Shown here piece after piece: positions 9,435 to 17,690 of a stretch of DNA of 35,838 nucleotides; positions within the stretch are counted from its first letter, which is position 1; each line of letters opens with the position of its first letter. The translations under genes and the position numbers were made by a program. Source of the DNA: Bacteroidia bacterium (lineage in GTDB: Bacteria; Bacteroidota; Bacteroidia; UKL13-3). The stretch is taken from NCBI GenBank assembly GCA_020049855.1, contig JAGVLJ010000058.1, positions 1-35,838 on the forward strand, given 5' to 3'. The notes beneath the pieces were generated by a model. It saw nothing but the letters and a program-made list of their open reading frames with translations, did not search any database and was not told the DNA's origin.

Positions 9435-10163
9435 ATGATACTAAGAGCAGCCAACATAGTTAAACGTTATAAAAAACGTACCGTTGTAAATGATGTTACG
9501 TTTAATGTAAAGCAGGGCGAAATAGTGGGCTTACTCGGGCCGAACGGTGCCGGAAAAACCACTTCCTTTTACATGGTGGTAGGTTTGATTAAACCTGATG
9601 CGGGAAGCATTTTTCTTGATGAAGAAGATATCACAAGCCTTCCTATGTATAAGCGTGCCCAAAAAGGAGTAGGTTATCTGCCTCAGGAAGCTTCGGTTTT
9701 TAGAACACTTACGGTGGAAGAAAACATTTTGTCAGTGATGGAAATGACTAACATGACCAAAGCCGAACAAAAAGATAAACTGGAGGCGTTGTTGGATGAA
9801 TTTAGCCTGCACAAAGTAAGAAAAAGCAACGGCAAAGTACTTTCAGGAGGTGAGCGAAGACGCACAGAAATTGCCCGTGCATTGGCCGTAGATCCTAAAT
9901 TTATTTTACTCGATGAACCCTTTGCCGGTGTTGACCCCATTGCCGTTGAAGATATTCAAAGCATTATCTACAAACTAAAAGCAAAAAATATCGGCATCCT
10001 GATTACCGACCACAATGTGGATGAAACCCTTTCTATCACTGATCGAACTTACCTCCTTTTTGAAGGAGCAATTCTGCGCGAAGGAAGTGCAAGGCAATTG
10101 GCCGAAGACGAACTGGTAAGAAAAGTATACCTTGGTAAAAATTTCGTTTTACGTAATCATTGA
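9435..10163 (+). CDS. lptB: LPS export ABC transporter ATP-binding protein LptB
   Basis: 242 residues. LptB is the cytoplasmic ATPase that powers LptFG to extract lipopolysaccharide from the inner membrane and pass it along the Lpt bridge. Walker [10 protein letters not shown] is at residues 35-43, the Q-loop is in [11 protein letters not shown] (LptB-typical), the signature [15 protein letters not shown] follows, then Walker [14 protein letters not shown] and the H-loop in [10 protein letters not shown]. The ATG begins at the base after the recJ stop codon, indicating translational coupling. lptA, lptC and lptFG are not in the window. Confidence 0.95.
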   Translation: MILRAANIVKRYKKRTVVNDVTFNVKQGEIVGLLGPNGAGKTTSFYMVVGLIKPDAGSIFLDEEDITSLPMYKRAQKGVGYLPQEASVFRTLTVEENILSVMEMTNMTKAEQKDKLEALLDEFSLHKVRKSNGKVLSGGERRRTEIARALAVDPKFILLDEPFAGVDPIAVEDIQSIIYKLKAKNIGILITDHNVDETLSITDRTYLLFEGAILREGSARQLAEDELVRKVYLGKNFVLRNH

Positions 10164-10169
10164 TACCCA

Positions 10170-10847
10170 ATGCCCGTAAGCAGGCTGTATATCGTTCCTA
10201 CGCCCATCGGAAATCTTGAAGACATTACCCTACGAGCGCTGCGAATTCTGAAAGAGGCGGATCTTATTTTAGCCGAAGATACCCGAACCACAGGGGTGCT
10301 GCTCAAACATTTTCAGATTGAAAATAAACTGATGAGTTATCATTCGCACAATGAACATCAGGTATTGCAAAAAATAATCAGCCTGCTGCAGGAAGAAAAA
10401 AGTATAGCACTGGTAACCGATGCCGGCACTCCGGGTATTTCAGATCCCGGCTTTTTACTTATTCGCGAGTGCGTACGTAATCAAATTCCGGTAGAGGCAT
10501 TACCTGGTGCTACAGCCTTTGTCCCTGCCTTACTTAAATCCGGATTGCCCTGCGATGAATTTGTGTATACAGGTTTCTTGCCGCAAAAAAAAGGAAGGCA
10601 AACTGCGGTGCAACAAATAGCCAGCGACCCTCGCACCACGGTGCTGTATGAATCGCCTCACCGGCTCATTAAACTGCTGGAGCAACTGCTGGAGTTTTGC
10701 GGACCCGACCGACAAATTTCCGTATCGCGTGAACTCACCAAAAAATTTGAAGACACCATTAATGGAACCGTTGCCGAACTGCTGCTACATTTTACACAAC
10801 ACGAACCAAGGGGCGAATTTGTAGTGGTGGTGGAAGGCAAAAAATAA
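10170..10847 (+). CDS. rsmI: 16S rRNA (cytidine-1402-2'-O)-methyltransferase RsmI
   Basis: 225 residues, shorter than E. coli RsmI (about 286) as the extra C-terminal domain is absent, which is common in this phylum. The SAM-dependent tetrapyrrole-methylase fold is clear: YIVPTPIGNLEDITLRAL, LAEDTRTTGVLLKHF, LVTDAGTPGISDPG and LPGATAFVPALLKSGLP. It methylates the ribose of C1402 in the ribosomal P site. It begins six bases after the lptB stop, so it is the last gene of the SprT-recJ-lptB-rsmI run. Confidence 0.95.
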   Translation: MPVSRLYIVPTPIGNLEDITLRALRILKEADLILAEDTRTTGVLLKHFQIENKLMSYHSHNEHQVLQKIISLLQEEKSIALVTDAGTPGISDPGFLLIRECVRNQIPVEALPGATAFVPALLKSGLPCDEFVYTGFLPQKKGRQTAVQQIASDPRTTVLYESPHRLIKLLEQLLEFCGPDRQISVSRELTKKFEDTINGTVAELLLHFTQHEPRGEFVVVVEGKK

Positions 10848-10931
10848 TACCAATGATACCTTACAGGTACTCTGCCTATACACCAGTTGTTTAAACAAGT
10901 AGATTAACCCATTACAGATGTACTCGAAATA

Positions 10932-11405
10932 TTACCTGCTAACCTCCACTTTTTTTAACCAAGTAAACGCCATTTTGTTCAATCGGTGCTTGATACAATC
11001 ATACTGCCAGATTTAATGCCGCTTCTTTACTTGCCCCATGGTAAAATGGCTTGACAAAAAACTTTCATCGGTAAAAAACAGTTCTAAGCTGATGCCATCG
11101 GTGTAAGTTGAATCAAACTCAATAGTATGGTATCGCCCCATGCCAGTATATGGTTGGTTCCATTGCCAAAGTCTACTTCCAAATGATCTACGGTGCGGGT
11201 ATCGTTGCTTATATAAAAGTTTTCCTTAAAAACAAAACTTACCGTATTTTCATCGCTGGCGGCTATTGCAGGAGCAACTATAAAACAGGTATTGGTTTAG
11301 TAAGGGCTTTGCGTGTGCCAGGGTACATCATGCAAACGCTTGGGTATTTTTTGCACCCAGGCAAAAAAGCAAACCAAGTAAGATAAATCGGATGGTTGTT
11401 TTCAT
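10932..11405 (-). pseudogene. Decayed secreted protein with T9SS sorting-domain remnant
   Basis: On the minus strand an ATG at 11405 opens a signal peptide (MKTTIRFILLGLLFCLGAKN), but the frame stops within about 25 codons. A second frame then reads APAIAASDENTVSFVFKENF and DHLEVDFGNGTNHILAWGD. A third gives YHTIEFDSTYTDGISLELFF. The end reads LYQAPIEQNGVYLVKK, the C-terminal strand of a type A T9SS sorting domain, with the stop restored at 10932 only after another shift. At least three frame changes and an internal stop show this is a gene remnant. It shares about 90 bp of similarity with the remnant at 14758-14849 on the other strand. Open plus-strand frames here are shadows. Confidence 0.65.
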
Positions 11406-11432
11406 AAAAGTTAGATTGTAAAAAATAAAAAA

Positions 11433-11905
11433 CTATGGCGCATATTTTAAATCGAAACGGCCATTGCTTACATGCACACTGGCCGTACCACTTGAATTGA
11501 ACAAGGTAAAATCAAACTGCCCTGCTATATAATGTTGCACCGAGTCTAATCGGGTGATGCGGAGAAAAGCGTAGCCGCTGGGGGTATATCTCGAGGTGTA
11601 GTCATCATCACCTAAGAATTCAAATAAATTTTTAACAGAAGGCGTATAAGGTATCACATAATCCCCCGGTTTAGTGATGATGCCTTCAGTACGAAAATAC
11701 AAATCACCATCTACAATATTTTTAACTTCAATTTCAACCATTGCATCGTGGTATATTCCGCGAACCAGCCATCACCTATAAACGCCTTCCCGTTTATTAA
11801 GCACCCTAAAGTTTGCTTGCCTGTAGTGGTAGCTGGCGGCAGTTTGTTTAATTCGCTTTCTTTTTTGCAATGTAGGCTAAGGGAGGTAGGGAGCAGGGGG
11901 GAGTT
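11433..11905 (-). pseudogene. DUF6252-type lipoprotein, frameshifted and start lost
   Basis: The C-terminal piece (11741 to 11433) reads MVEIEVKNIVDGDLYF..., then AFLRITRLDSVQHYIAGQFD and ends SNGRFDLKY, matching the DUF6252 family of Bacteroidota lipoproteins, whose members end in a TxGRFDVKY-like strand. The missing N-terminal part is present upstream in another frame: a Cys followed by KKESELNKLPPATTTGKQ, then GCLINGKAFIGDGWFAEY (11869 to about 11741), the mature start of such a lipoprotein. One base shift near 11741 separates the halves, and the signal peptide frame hits a stop at 11906-11908 with no start codon. Function of the family is unknown. Confidence 0.7.
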
Positions 11906-12173
11906 CTATATGGCTCATAGCAGCGGGTTTTGCTTAGTCAAGGTTACCTTATAAATTTTCGTAACAACAAACAATAGGTTGTATTAATTATTTTACCCTA
12001 AAGGGTGATTTTGCAAAACACATTTTGGTGTGGGTTAATAGAGATTTTAAAATCCGTAGTTGCAATTTAGTCCTGTCCTGCCAATGCGGGTGAGCAATCT
12101 CATGAACAATGCGAATAAACTGCGGATAGCTGGGAATTTGTGGTGGTAACAAGCGGCCACAGTCAGAAATAAC
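11906..12173. other. Non-coding stretch without recognisable gene
   Basis: No convincing coding frame on either strand. It contains a lone TGA-N6-TCA palindrome (12091-12102) without a partner at 22 bp, unlike the paired operators elsewhere. It probably represents further decay of the neighbouring pseudogenes plus the downstream region of the 12232 gene. Confidence 0.4.
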
Positions 12174-12214
12174 TTAAAAAAATCCGGACAATGAGGAAGA
12201 ACCACTGTCCGGAT
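12174..12214 (-). terminator. Intrinsic terminator of the 12232-12657 gene
   Basis: The arms ATCCGGACA (12182-12190) and TGTCCGGAT (12206-12214) form a perfect 9-bp stem with a 15-nt loop. On the minus strand the stem is followed by a run of seven T (12182-12176). It lies 17 bp after the stop codon of the minus-strand gene. Confidence 0.85.
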
Positions 12215-12231
12215 AATAAATTGCTGTTAAA

Positions 12232-12657
12232 CTAAGCTGCTGCCTTTTTACCCATGCCCATCACCATTCCAATGGCTGCTCCGGTTACGGCACACATCAC
12301 GGCCGAAGCAGCCACATCCGCCATAATTGCACCCGGACTGTTCATCATGGTGCTGGTAGCATACATTCCTAAATCAAATCCAAGACCAGTGATAAAGCCT
12401 ACCATCGCTCCTTTTCCCATTCCGCCTCCAATGGTATTTGTTCCTGTCCAGCTAAAAATTAACGACAGAAAGAAAGCCATCACCAGGTTGCTTGCAATAA
12501 GTGCCCACCAAATCATTTCCTCCATTTTGAGCATCACACAAGGGTTGGAATTGGCCGCCATAAAATCAGCCAGTAACAAGCCATAAATTAAAAACCCGAG
12601 CAGGAAGAAAACAACTCCTCCCACCAATGTTCCGATTACAATTTTGTTTGTGTTCAT
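12232..12657 (-). CDS. Small four-helix membrane protein (DUF1761-like)
   Basis: 141 residues from ATG 12657 (MNTNKIVIGTLVGGVVFFLL). The upstream in-frame ATG at 12726 is less likely because the added residues are polar and unlike a membrane start. Four hydrophobic segments are visible (about residues 7-28, 49-68, 78-95 and 110-135), rich in Gly, Ala and Met, ending GMGKKAAA. The pattern resembles small DUF1761-type proteins of Bacteroidota, but this is from memory of the overall pattern, not a motif match. The gene is monocistronic with a clear terminator. Function unknown. Confidence 0.7.
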   Translation of the reverse strand: MNTNKIVIGTLVGGVVFFLLGFLIYGLLLADFMAANSNPCVMLKMEEMIWWALIASNLVMAFFLSLIFSWTGTNTIGGGMGKGAMVGFITGLGFDLGMYATSTMMNSPGAIMADVAASAVMCAVTGAAIGMVMGMGKKAAA

Positions 12658-12849
12658 ATTTTTATTTTTTAGGTGATTAATGGAAACAATACAAGCATGA
12701 AGGTGAGAACTTTTTTGATTATCCAATACGCTAAATTCGTTTTTTTATCCACCATGCCGCCTCTTGAGCAAGTCGGTCCAAAACAAAATCCGGTGATTAT
12801 ATAGTGCTGCGCTTTCGTCATTTGCCTTAACCCTTGTATCTTGCACCCC

Positions 12850-14484
12850 ATGAAAGTAACCAAAGAGTTACGCTATTTTACACTTTCGCTTTCGGCTGGC
12901 ATCCTGCTTTGGCTGGCCTGGCCACCTCATCAGTTGGGCTGGATTAGTTTTTTCGCTTTTGCCCCCCTGCTGTTTCTCGTAAAAACAATCGAAACCCAAA
13001 ACCCTTCACGGAGCCGGTTACACCTGTTCCTTTACACCTATATGGGCATAGTAGTATGGAATATGCTATGTACTTTTTGGATAAGGCATGCTGCACAAGC
13101 CGGGGATACCGGTGCCTACCTTGGGGCTATATCAGCCAGTTTTATTGTCAATGGGTTGCTCATGCCACTGCCACTGCTCACGTATCAGTGGCTGCGAAAA
13201 AAACTACCTGCCTCGCTTGAAGCAATTGCCTTTATAGCACCCTGGATTTGTTTTGAGTTTTTTCATTACAACTGGGAACTTGCCTGGCCCTGGCTTACGC
13301 TTGGAAATGCTTTTGCCAATAACACCGATTGGATTCAATGGTATGAATATACCGGAACGCTTGGGGGCAGTGTATGGATTTTATGGACCAATTACCTGCT
13401 GTACCAATTGGCAGATGTTTCAACCACCCACAGCACTAAACGAAAACTCTCGCTTATCGGAGGCCTTATTGTTTCGGTTTTTTTTCCATACATTATTTCA
13501 TTAAACATGGCGGCCAATTACACAACAAGCGGCCGTGGGGTGGAGGTGGTAATTGTTCAACCTTCTATTGACCCATACAATGAAAAATTTTCGATGGACC
13601 CGGCATTGCAACTAAACAATATGCTGCAACATGCCTCTCTGTATCTCGATAGCCAGACTAACTACCTCGTGTTGCCTGAAACCGCCATTACCGAATACAT
13701 TCCGGTGAACGATGCGGAACATTGCCCAATGGTATATCGTATGAGGGAGTTTTTACAAAAATATCCTTCCCTCACCATAGTGAGCGGTGCCGAAACTTTC
13801 AGGCCCTACCCCGACTCAACCAAAAAAACCATTACCGCGCGCTACTCCAAATCACAGAGAGTTTGGTACGATTCATTCAATTCGGCTGTGCTGGTAAATT
13901 TGAAAGATTCCATCCAATTCTACCATAAAGTAAAATTAGTTCCGGGTGTTGAACATATGCCTTACCCAAAACTTTTCGGGTTGCTTGGAAATCTGGCCAT
14001 TGATTTGGGTGGAACTTCCGGTTCGCTGGGTACTCAAAGTGAATCATCGGTGTTTACCAATGGGAAGGAAATTATTGCACCGGTTATTTGTTATGAATCG
14101 GTGTTTGGAGATTACGTAAGCAGCTATGTACGTAAAGGGGCAAATCTTATTTTCCTTGTCACCAACGATGGATGGTGGAAAGACAGTGACGGATATAAAC
14201 AACATTGTGCGTATGCTTCGTTGCGAGCCATTGAATTGCGCAGAGGCATTGCCCGAAGTGCCAATACCGGAACCTCTTGTTTTATTGACCAACTCGGCAA
14301 CCGCACGCAATCTACCGCCTGGTGGCAACCTGCAGTTATTAAATCAACCATAGTTACCAATGATAAGATGACCTTTTATGCCCTGCATGGCGACTGGATA
14401 GGCTGGCTTATGTCAGGAATGACGCTGCTGCTCATCATTTCAGCCATATTGCTTAGCAACCGAAAAGAAAAAATGTGGGCATAA
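12850..14484 (+). CDS. lnt: Apolipoprotein N-acyltransferase
   Basis: 544 residues from ATG 12850 (MKVTKELRYFTL); a TTG nine bases upstream is unlikely. Lnt transfers an acyl chain to the N-terminal Cys of lipoproteins in the inner membrane. An N-terminal block of membrane helices (residues 1 to about 225) precedes the nitrilase-type catalytic domain. The triad appears as E277 (LPETAI), K360 (YHKVKLVPGVEHMP) and C414 (VICYES), followed by FLVTNDGWW and a last helix near the C-terminus. Many lipoproteins in this window would be its substrates. Confidence 0.95.
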   Translation: MKVTKELRYFTLSLSAGILLWLAWPPHQLGWISFFAFAPLLFLVKTIETQNPSRSRLHLFLYTYMGIVVWNMLCTFWIRHAAQAGDTGAYLGAISASFIVNGLLMPLPLLTYQWLRKKLPASLEAIAFIAPWICFEFFHYNWELAWPWLTLGNAFANNTDWIQWYEYTGTLGGSVWILWTNYLLYQLADVSTTHSTKRKLSLIGGLIVSVFFPYIISLNMAANYTTSGRGVEVVIVQPSIDPYNEKFSMDPALQLNNMLQHASLYLDSQTNYLVLPETAITEYIPVNDAEHCPMVYRMREFLQKYPSLTIVSGAETFRPYPDSTKKTITARYSKSQRVWYDSFNSAVLVNLKDSIQFYHKVKLVPGVEHMPYPKLFGLLGNLAIDLGGTSGSLGTQSESSVFTNGKEIIAPVICYESVFGDYVSSYVRKGANLIFLVTNDGWWKDSDGYKQHCAYASLRAIELRRGIARSANTGTSCFIDQLGNRTQSTAWWQPAVIKSTIVTNDKMTFYALHGDWIGWLMSGMTLLLIISAILLSNRKEKMWA

Positions 14485-14639
14485 TAAAGTAATTTTTGCG
14501 AGACCCGCCCATTCACTACACCCGATTCAGCAACCTGTTTCAACTGTTCAGAGTGTAAGTACCCCGTTTATCGAACTGGGTGTAAATTGGAACACTACCA
14601 ATATCGTACACTACCAATCCAACGGATACACTTTTGCAC

Positions 14640-14841
14640 GTGCAATGCAGCACACAAAACACCAACTGCGCCATCAAAGCTGTTGATATGACAGGCAGAA
14701 TCATTTACCTCCAACCATCAATCACGTAGCACCAATACCCAAAGTTTTGATGTGTCCAATCTGGCAGCGGGGTTGTATCAACTACTGATTGAACAAAATG
14801 GTGTTAGCGTGGCTAAACAAAAAGTGGTGGTGAGGCGGTAA
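14640..14841 (+). pseudogene. Remnant of a T9SS type A sorting domain
   Basis: A frame reading CAIKAVDMTGRIIYLQPS stops, and a second frame then gives SFDVSNLAAGLYQLLIEQNG and VAKQKVVVRR before TAA at 14839-14841. Together these are the consecutive strands of a Por-type C-terminal sorting domain, split by a frameshift and without an upstream protein. The rest of 14485-14913 shows no intact gene; 14485-14640 may be older remnants of the same coding region. Confidence 0.65.
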
Positions 14842-14913
14842 TGTTTCGAATCAGGCATCGTTCAGGGCGTTAGGGGCAATAAAAAAGACGCTTTTATTCC
14901 GTTCGGGATTTCT

Positions 14914-14921
14914 TAATTTTG
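14914..14921 (+). promoter_or_regulatory. -7 box of the threonine dehydrogenase operon
   Basis: TAATTTTG matches TAnnTTTG, 33 bp before the ATG. A TTTT at 14892-14895 is the nearest -33-like element. An AGGAG-like sequence (14939-14943) precedes the ATG by about 10 bp, an unusually good ribosome-binding site for this genome. Confidence 0.55.
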
Positions 14922-14953
14922 TAGGTCTTCACAAAAACAGGAGACATCGCATC

Positions 14954-15907
14954 ATGCAGGAAAAAATTTTGGTAGTAGGTTCGTCCGGTCAGATTGGAAC
15001 AGAGTTAATCACAGAACTCAGAAAAATTTATGGAAGCAGCCACGTAGTAGCTTCTGATTTGCGCAAGCCCGATTTTTTTGAATTAGATGGCCCCTTTGAG
15101 CAGTTGGATATTTTAAACCCGCAGCGTTTTCATGAAATTGTAAAAACACATGGCATCACGCAGGTGTATTTGCTGGCCGCTTTACTATCGGCTACGGCAG
15201 AAAAGAATCCTAAATTTGCCTGGCAACTGAATATGGACAGCCTGTTTCTGGTACTGGATGCCGCCAAAGAAAGGCTGATAAAAAAAGTGTACTGGCCAAG
15301 TTCCATTGCAGTGTTTGGTTCCTCCACGCCACGGTTGCTTACCCCGCAATACACCGTGATGGAGCCAAATACTATTTACGGCATCAGCAAACAAACCGGT
15401 GAGCGCTATTGCCAATATTACCACCAGAAATACGGGGTAGATGTTCGCAGCCTGCGTTATCCCGGATTAATCGGATACAAATCGGCACCGGGCGGAGGCA
15501 CCACCGACTACTCGGTACATATATACCATGAAGCACTAAAAAAAGGGATGTATGAATGTTTTCTTTCCGAAAACACCACGCTCCCTATGCTGTATATGCC
15601 CGATGCGCTTAAAGCAACCATAGGTATTATGGAAAGTGAAGCTGCCAAAGTAAAAATACGCAGCAGCTATAATTTGGCAGGCATGAGTTTTTCGCCCAAA
15701 GAAATTGCGGCAGAGATAGCCAAACATATTCCCGGATTCAGCATTACCTATAAGCCCGATTCGCGTCAGCAAATTGCCGACTCGTGGCCGCAAAGTATCA
15801 ATGATGCCGAAGCCCGTGCGCACTGGGGCTGGAAACCCAACTACGATTTAGCAGCCATGACCACCGATATGCTTACCCATCTGAAAACATCGTTGCAGGC
15901 ATCCTGA
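14954..15907 (+). CDS. tdh: NAD-dependent L-threonine 3-dehydrogenase (SDR/GalE-like type)
   Basis: 317 residues. Extended short-chain dehydrogenase fold: the N-terminal Rossmann motif VVGSSGQIGTEL, an SSIAVFG strand with the catalytic Ser, and YGISKQTGE carrying the catalytic Tyr/Lys. Family-specific features of the GalE-like threonine dehydrogenase follow: RYPGLIGYKSAPGGGTTDYS, YECFL, LPMLYMPDA, and PDSRQQIADSWPQSIND near the C-terminus. It oxidises threonine to 2-amino-3-ketobutyrate, which 2-amino-3-ketobutyrate CoA-ligase (not in the window) cleaves to glycine and acetyl-CoA. It is followed eight bases later by the GT-C-like gene. Confidence 0.9.
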   Translation: MQEKILVVGSSGQIGTELITELRKIYGSSHVVASDLRKPDFFELDGPFEQLDILNPQRFHEIVKTHGITQVYLLAALLSATAEKNPKFAWQLNMDSLFLVLDAAKERLIKKVYWPSSIAVFGSSTPRLLTPQYTVMEPNTIYGISKQTGERYCQYYHQKYGVDVRSLRYPGLIGYKSAPGGGTTDYSVHIYHEALKKGMYECFLSENTTLPMLYMPDALKATIGIMESEAAKVKIRSSYNLAGMSFSPKEIAAEIAKHIPGFSITYKPDSRQQIADSWPQSINDAEARAHWGWKPNYDLAAMTTDMLTHLKTSLQAS

Positions 15908-15915
15908 TATAGCGC

Positions 15916-17601
15916 ATGAATATGCTGATACATTTTATTCAAAAACGCTTTGTTTTTGTTTTATGTGCATCAGTTGTTTTGTTTGCATTTTCTTTTCAAC
16001 ATAAAGCAGGAAATACTATCATAACCGGAGACGGAGTGGGATACTACAGCTACCTGCCAGCTTTATTTATTTACCATGACGCAGATTACAAATTTCTATC
16101 TGTTTTCAGAGAGAATTATCAACCAGTACATGAATTTATACGAGAAGCGCATGGAGAAAAAGTGAATCAGTATTTTGTTGGAGAGGCCGTGTTATTGCTC
16201 CCATTCTTTCTACTTAGTCATGAAGCAGCTGTACTGGCGGCTTTGCCCGTTGATGGCTTTTCTATGCCTTATCAAATTGGTGTTTTACTTGGCAGCTTAT
16301 TTTATTTCTGCTGGGCTATATGGTTACTAAGTTTGGTTTTCAAACGTTTTTCGGAACAGACCAGCCACCGCATCATTGTTTTACTGGCCATGGTATGGGG
16401 CACCAATTTGCTCATGTATGCTACTCTTTATGCAAGTTATTCGCATGTATTTTCTTTTTGGGCGTTCAGTGTTTTTTTTTACGGCTTAGTGGGCATTCAT
16501 GAATCATCAGTTGTGAGCAATTGGTTGAAGGCTTCAGCGGGAATCGCATTTGTAGCCCTTATACGGCCAAGTAATTTAGTAGTTGTACTGACTGTTCCGT
16601 TTTTCATGAGGGAATGTGCAACACTTAATTTTATAAACCGCAATTACAGGTCAATTTTGTTCGCCATGCTCTTATTTGTTGCAATTATTTCTTTACAACC
16701 TATGGTATGGTACTGGCAAACTTATCATTGGTGGGTTGATGCTTACACAACAGCTAAATTCGAATTCGATAACCCACATATCGCCCAGGTATTATTCAGT
16801 TATCAGAAAGGCTGGTGGGTGTACACGCCCATAGCCTTGTTTTCCTTGTTTGGATTGTTTCGTGTTTTTTGTCTGAAGTATTTAGGAAAATATTTGCTCA
16901 CTTTTTTTATAGTACTCAATATTTATGTCATTTCTTCGTGGAGCTATTGGCATTATGGAGCCACATTCGGGCAACGGCCTTTTGTTGAATCATATGGCAT
17001 TCATGGGCTGCTGCTGCTGGTGGGATTAGGAGGATTAACGAAAGGTTACTGGCAGACTGGGGCATATTTATTCATTTCGATTTTCATCTTTTTAAATATT
17101 TTTCAAACCATACAATACCGGATGAACATTATTCACCCGAGTAATATGACTAAAGAAGTCTATTGGAAGGTGTTCTTAAGAACGGGAGAAAAGTATCGGT
17201 TTTTAGCTGACAAGGTGAGTAAGCCATGTACTGAATGTAGCCTGACTGATTCGCTTGGCAACTGGCAACATCCAGTACCGAATCAACTATACGAAGTACA
17301 AATTCCTAATGCAGAAAAGCGGCAAATGCGTTGCTTGCTCCTTACCGGAAAACTGAAAAGCAAGCTCCACAATACGGATGCCTACCTGCAGGTGGAATTA
17401 TTTGAAAAGGATAACTTAATAGGAACGGAGAAGGTGTTTATGTTACGTTATCTGAACGAATCAGAAGTTTCTCCTGTTTATCATGACATAGTACTGAGAA
17501 ATACTTTGCAAAAGGCTACACGTTTGCGCTTTACTTTGCATCAATGGGAAAATGGGTTAATTATTGAAAAATTTAGAGTTGCACTACAGCATACGCCATG
17601 A
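15916..17601 (+). CDS. Polytopic membrane protein, GT-C glycosyltransferase-like
   Basis: 561 residues from ATG 15916 (an ATG two codons later is equally possible). The N-terminal half has about ten hydrophobic helices. The segment after the first helix, TGDGVGYYSYLPALF, with an acidic residue in the first large loop, is typical of GT-C mannosyl/glycosyltransferases that use lipid-linked donors. A C-terminal soluble domain (about 425-561) is beta-rich and includes a CTEC pair. The sugar donor and acceptor cannot be inferred. It lies eight bases after tdh, so the two are probably cotranscribed. Its stop lies only 5 bp before the first operator palindrome of tnaA. Confidence 0.7.
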   Translation: MNMLIHFIQKRFVFVLCASVVLFAFSFQHKAGNTIITGDGVGYYSYLPALFIYHDADYKFLSVFRENYQPVHEFIREAHGEKVNQYFVGEAVLLLPFFLLSHEAAVLAALPVDGFSMPYQIGVLLGSLFYFCWAIWLLSLVFKRFSEQTSHRIIVLLAMVWGTNLLMYATLYASYSHVFSFWAFSVFFYGLVGIHESSVVSNWLKASAGIAFVALIRPSNLVVVLTVPFFMRECATLNFINRNYRSILFAMLLFVAIISLQPMVWYWQTYHWWVDAYTTAKFEFDNPHIAQVLFSYQKGWWVYTPIALFSLFGLFRVFCLKYLGKYLLTFFIVLNIYVISSWSYWHYGATFGQRPFVESYGIHGLLLLVGLGGLTKGYWQTGAYLFISIFIFLNIFQTIQYRMNIIHPSNMTKEVYWKVFLRTGEKYRFLADKVSKPCTECSLTDSLGNWQHPVPNQLYEVQIPNAEKRQMRCLLLTGKLKSKLHNTDAYLQVELFEKDNLIGTEKVFMLRYLNESEVSPVYHDIVLRNTLQKATRLRFTLHQWENGLIIEKFRVALQHTP

Positions 17602-17606
17602 GCTTA

Positions 17607-17670
17607 TGAGTTAAGTCAATTCCAGACCTGACTATTATCATTTATTAAACCAGCGCTTGTATGGTACTTG
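17607..17670 (+). promoter_or_regulatory. Paired TGA-N6-TCA operator and -7 box of tnaA
   Basis: TGAGTTAAGTCA (17607-17618) and TGACTATTATCA (17629-17640) are separated by 10 bp, with centres 22 bp apart. TACTTG begins at 17665, 30.5 bp from the proximal centre, and acts as the candidate -7 box. Transcription would start near 17677, downstream of the upstream ATG at 17661, so translation should begin at ATG 17691. Confidence 0.75.
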
Positions 17671-17690
17671 CAGGCTTAAAGAAGTATGTA

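Noticed and set aside
11150-11386. 78-codon plus-strand frame
   Set aside because: It is antisense to a recognisable minus-strand pseudogene (signal peptide, VDFGNG strand) and has no features of its own.
12091-12102. Single TGA-N6-TCA palindrome in the 11.9-12.2 kb non-coding region
   Set aside because: No second palindrome 22 bp away on either side; single sites of six fixed bases are expected several times by chance.
17661-17690. Upstream ATG start for tryptophanase
   Set aside because: It overlaps the predicted -7 box and lies before the expected transcript start; family N-termini fit 17691.
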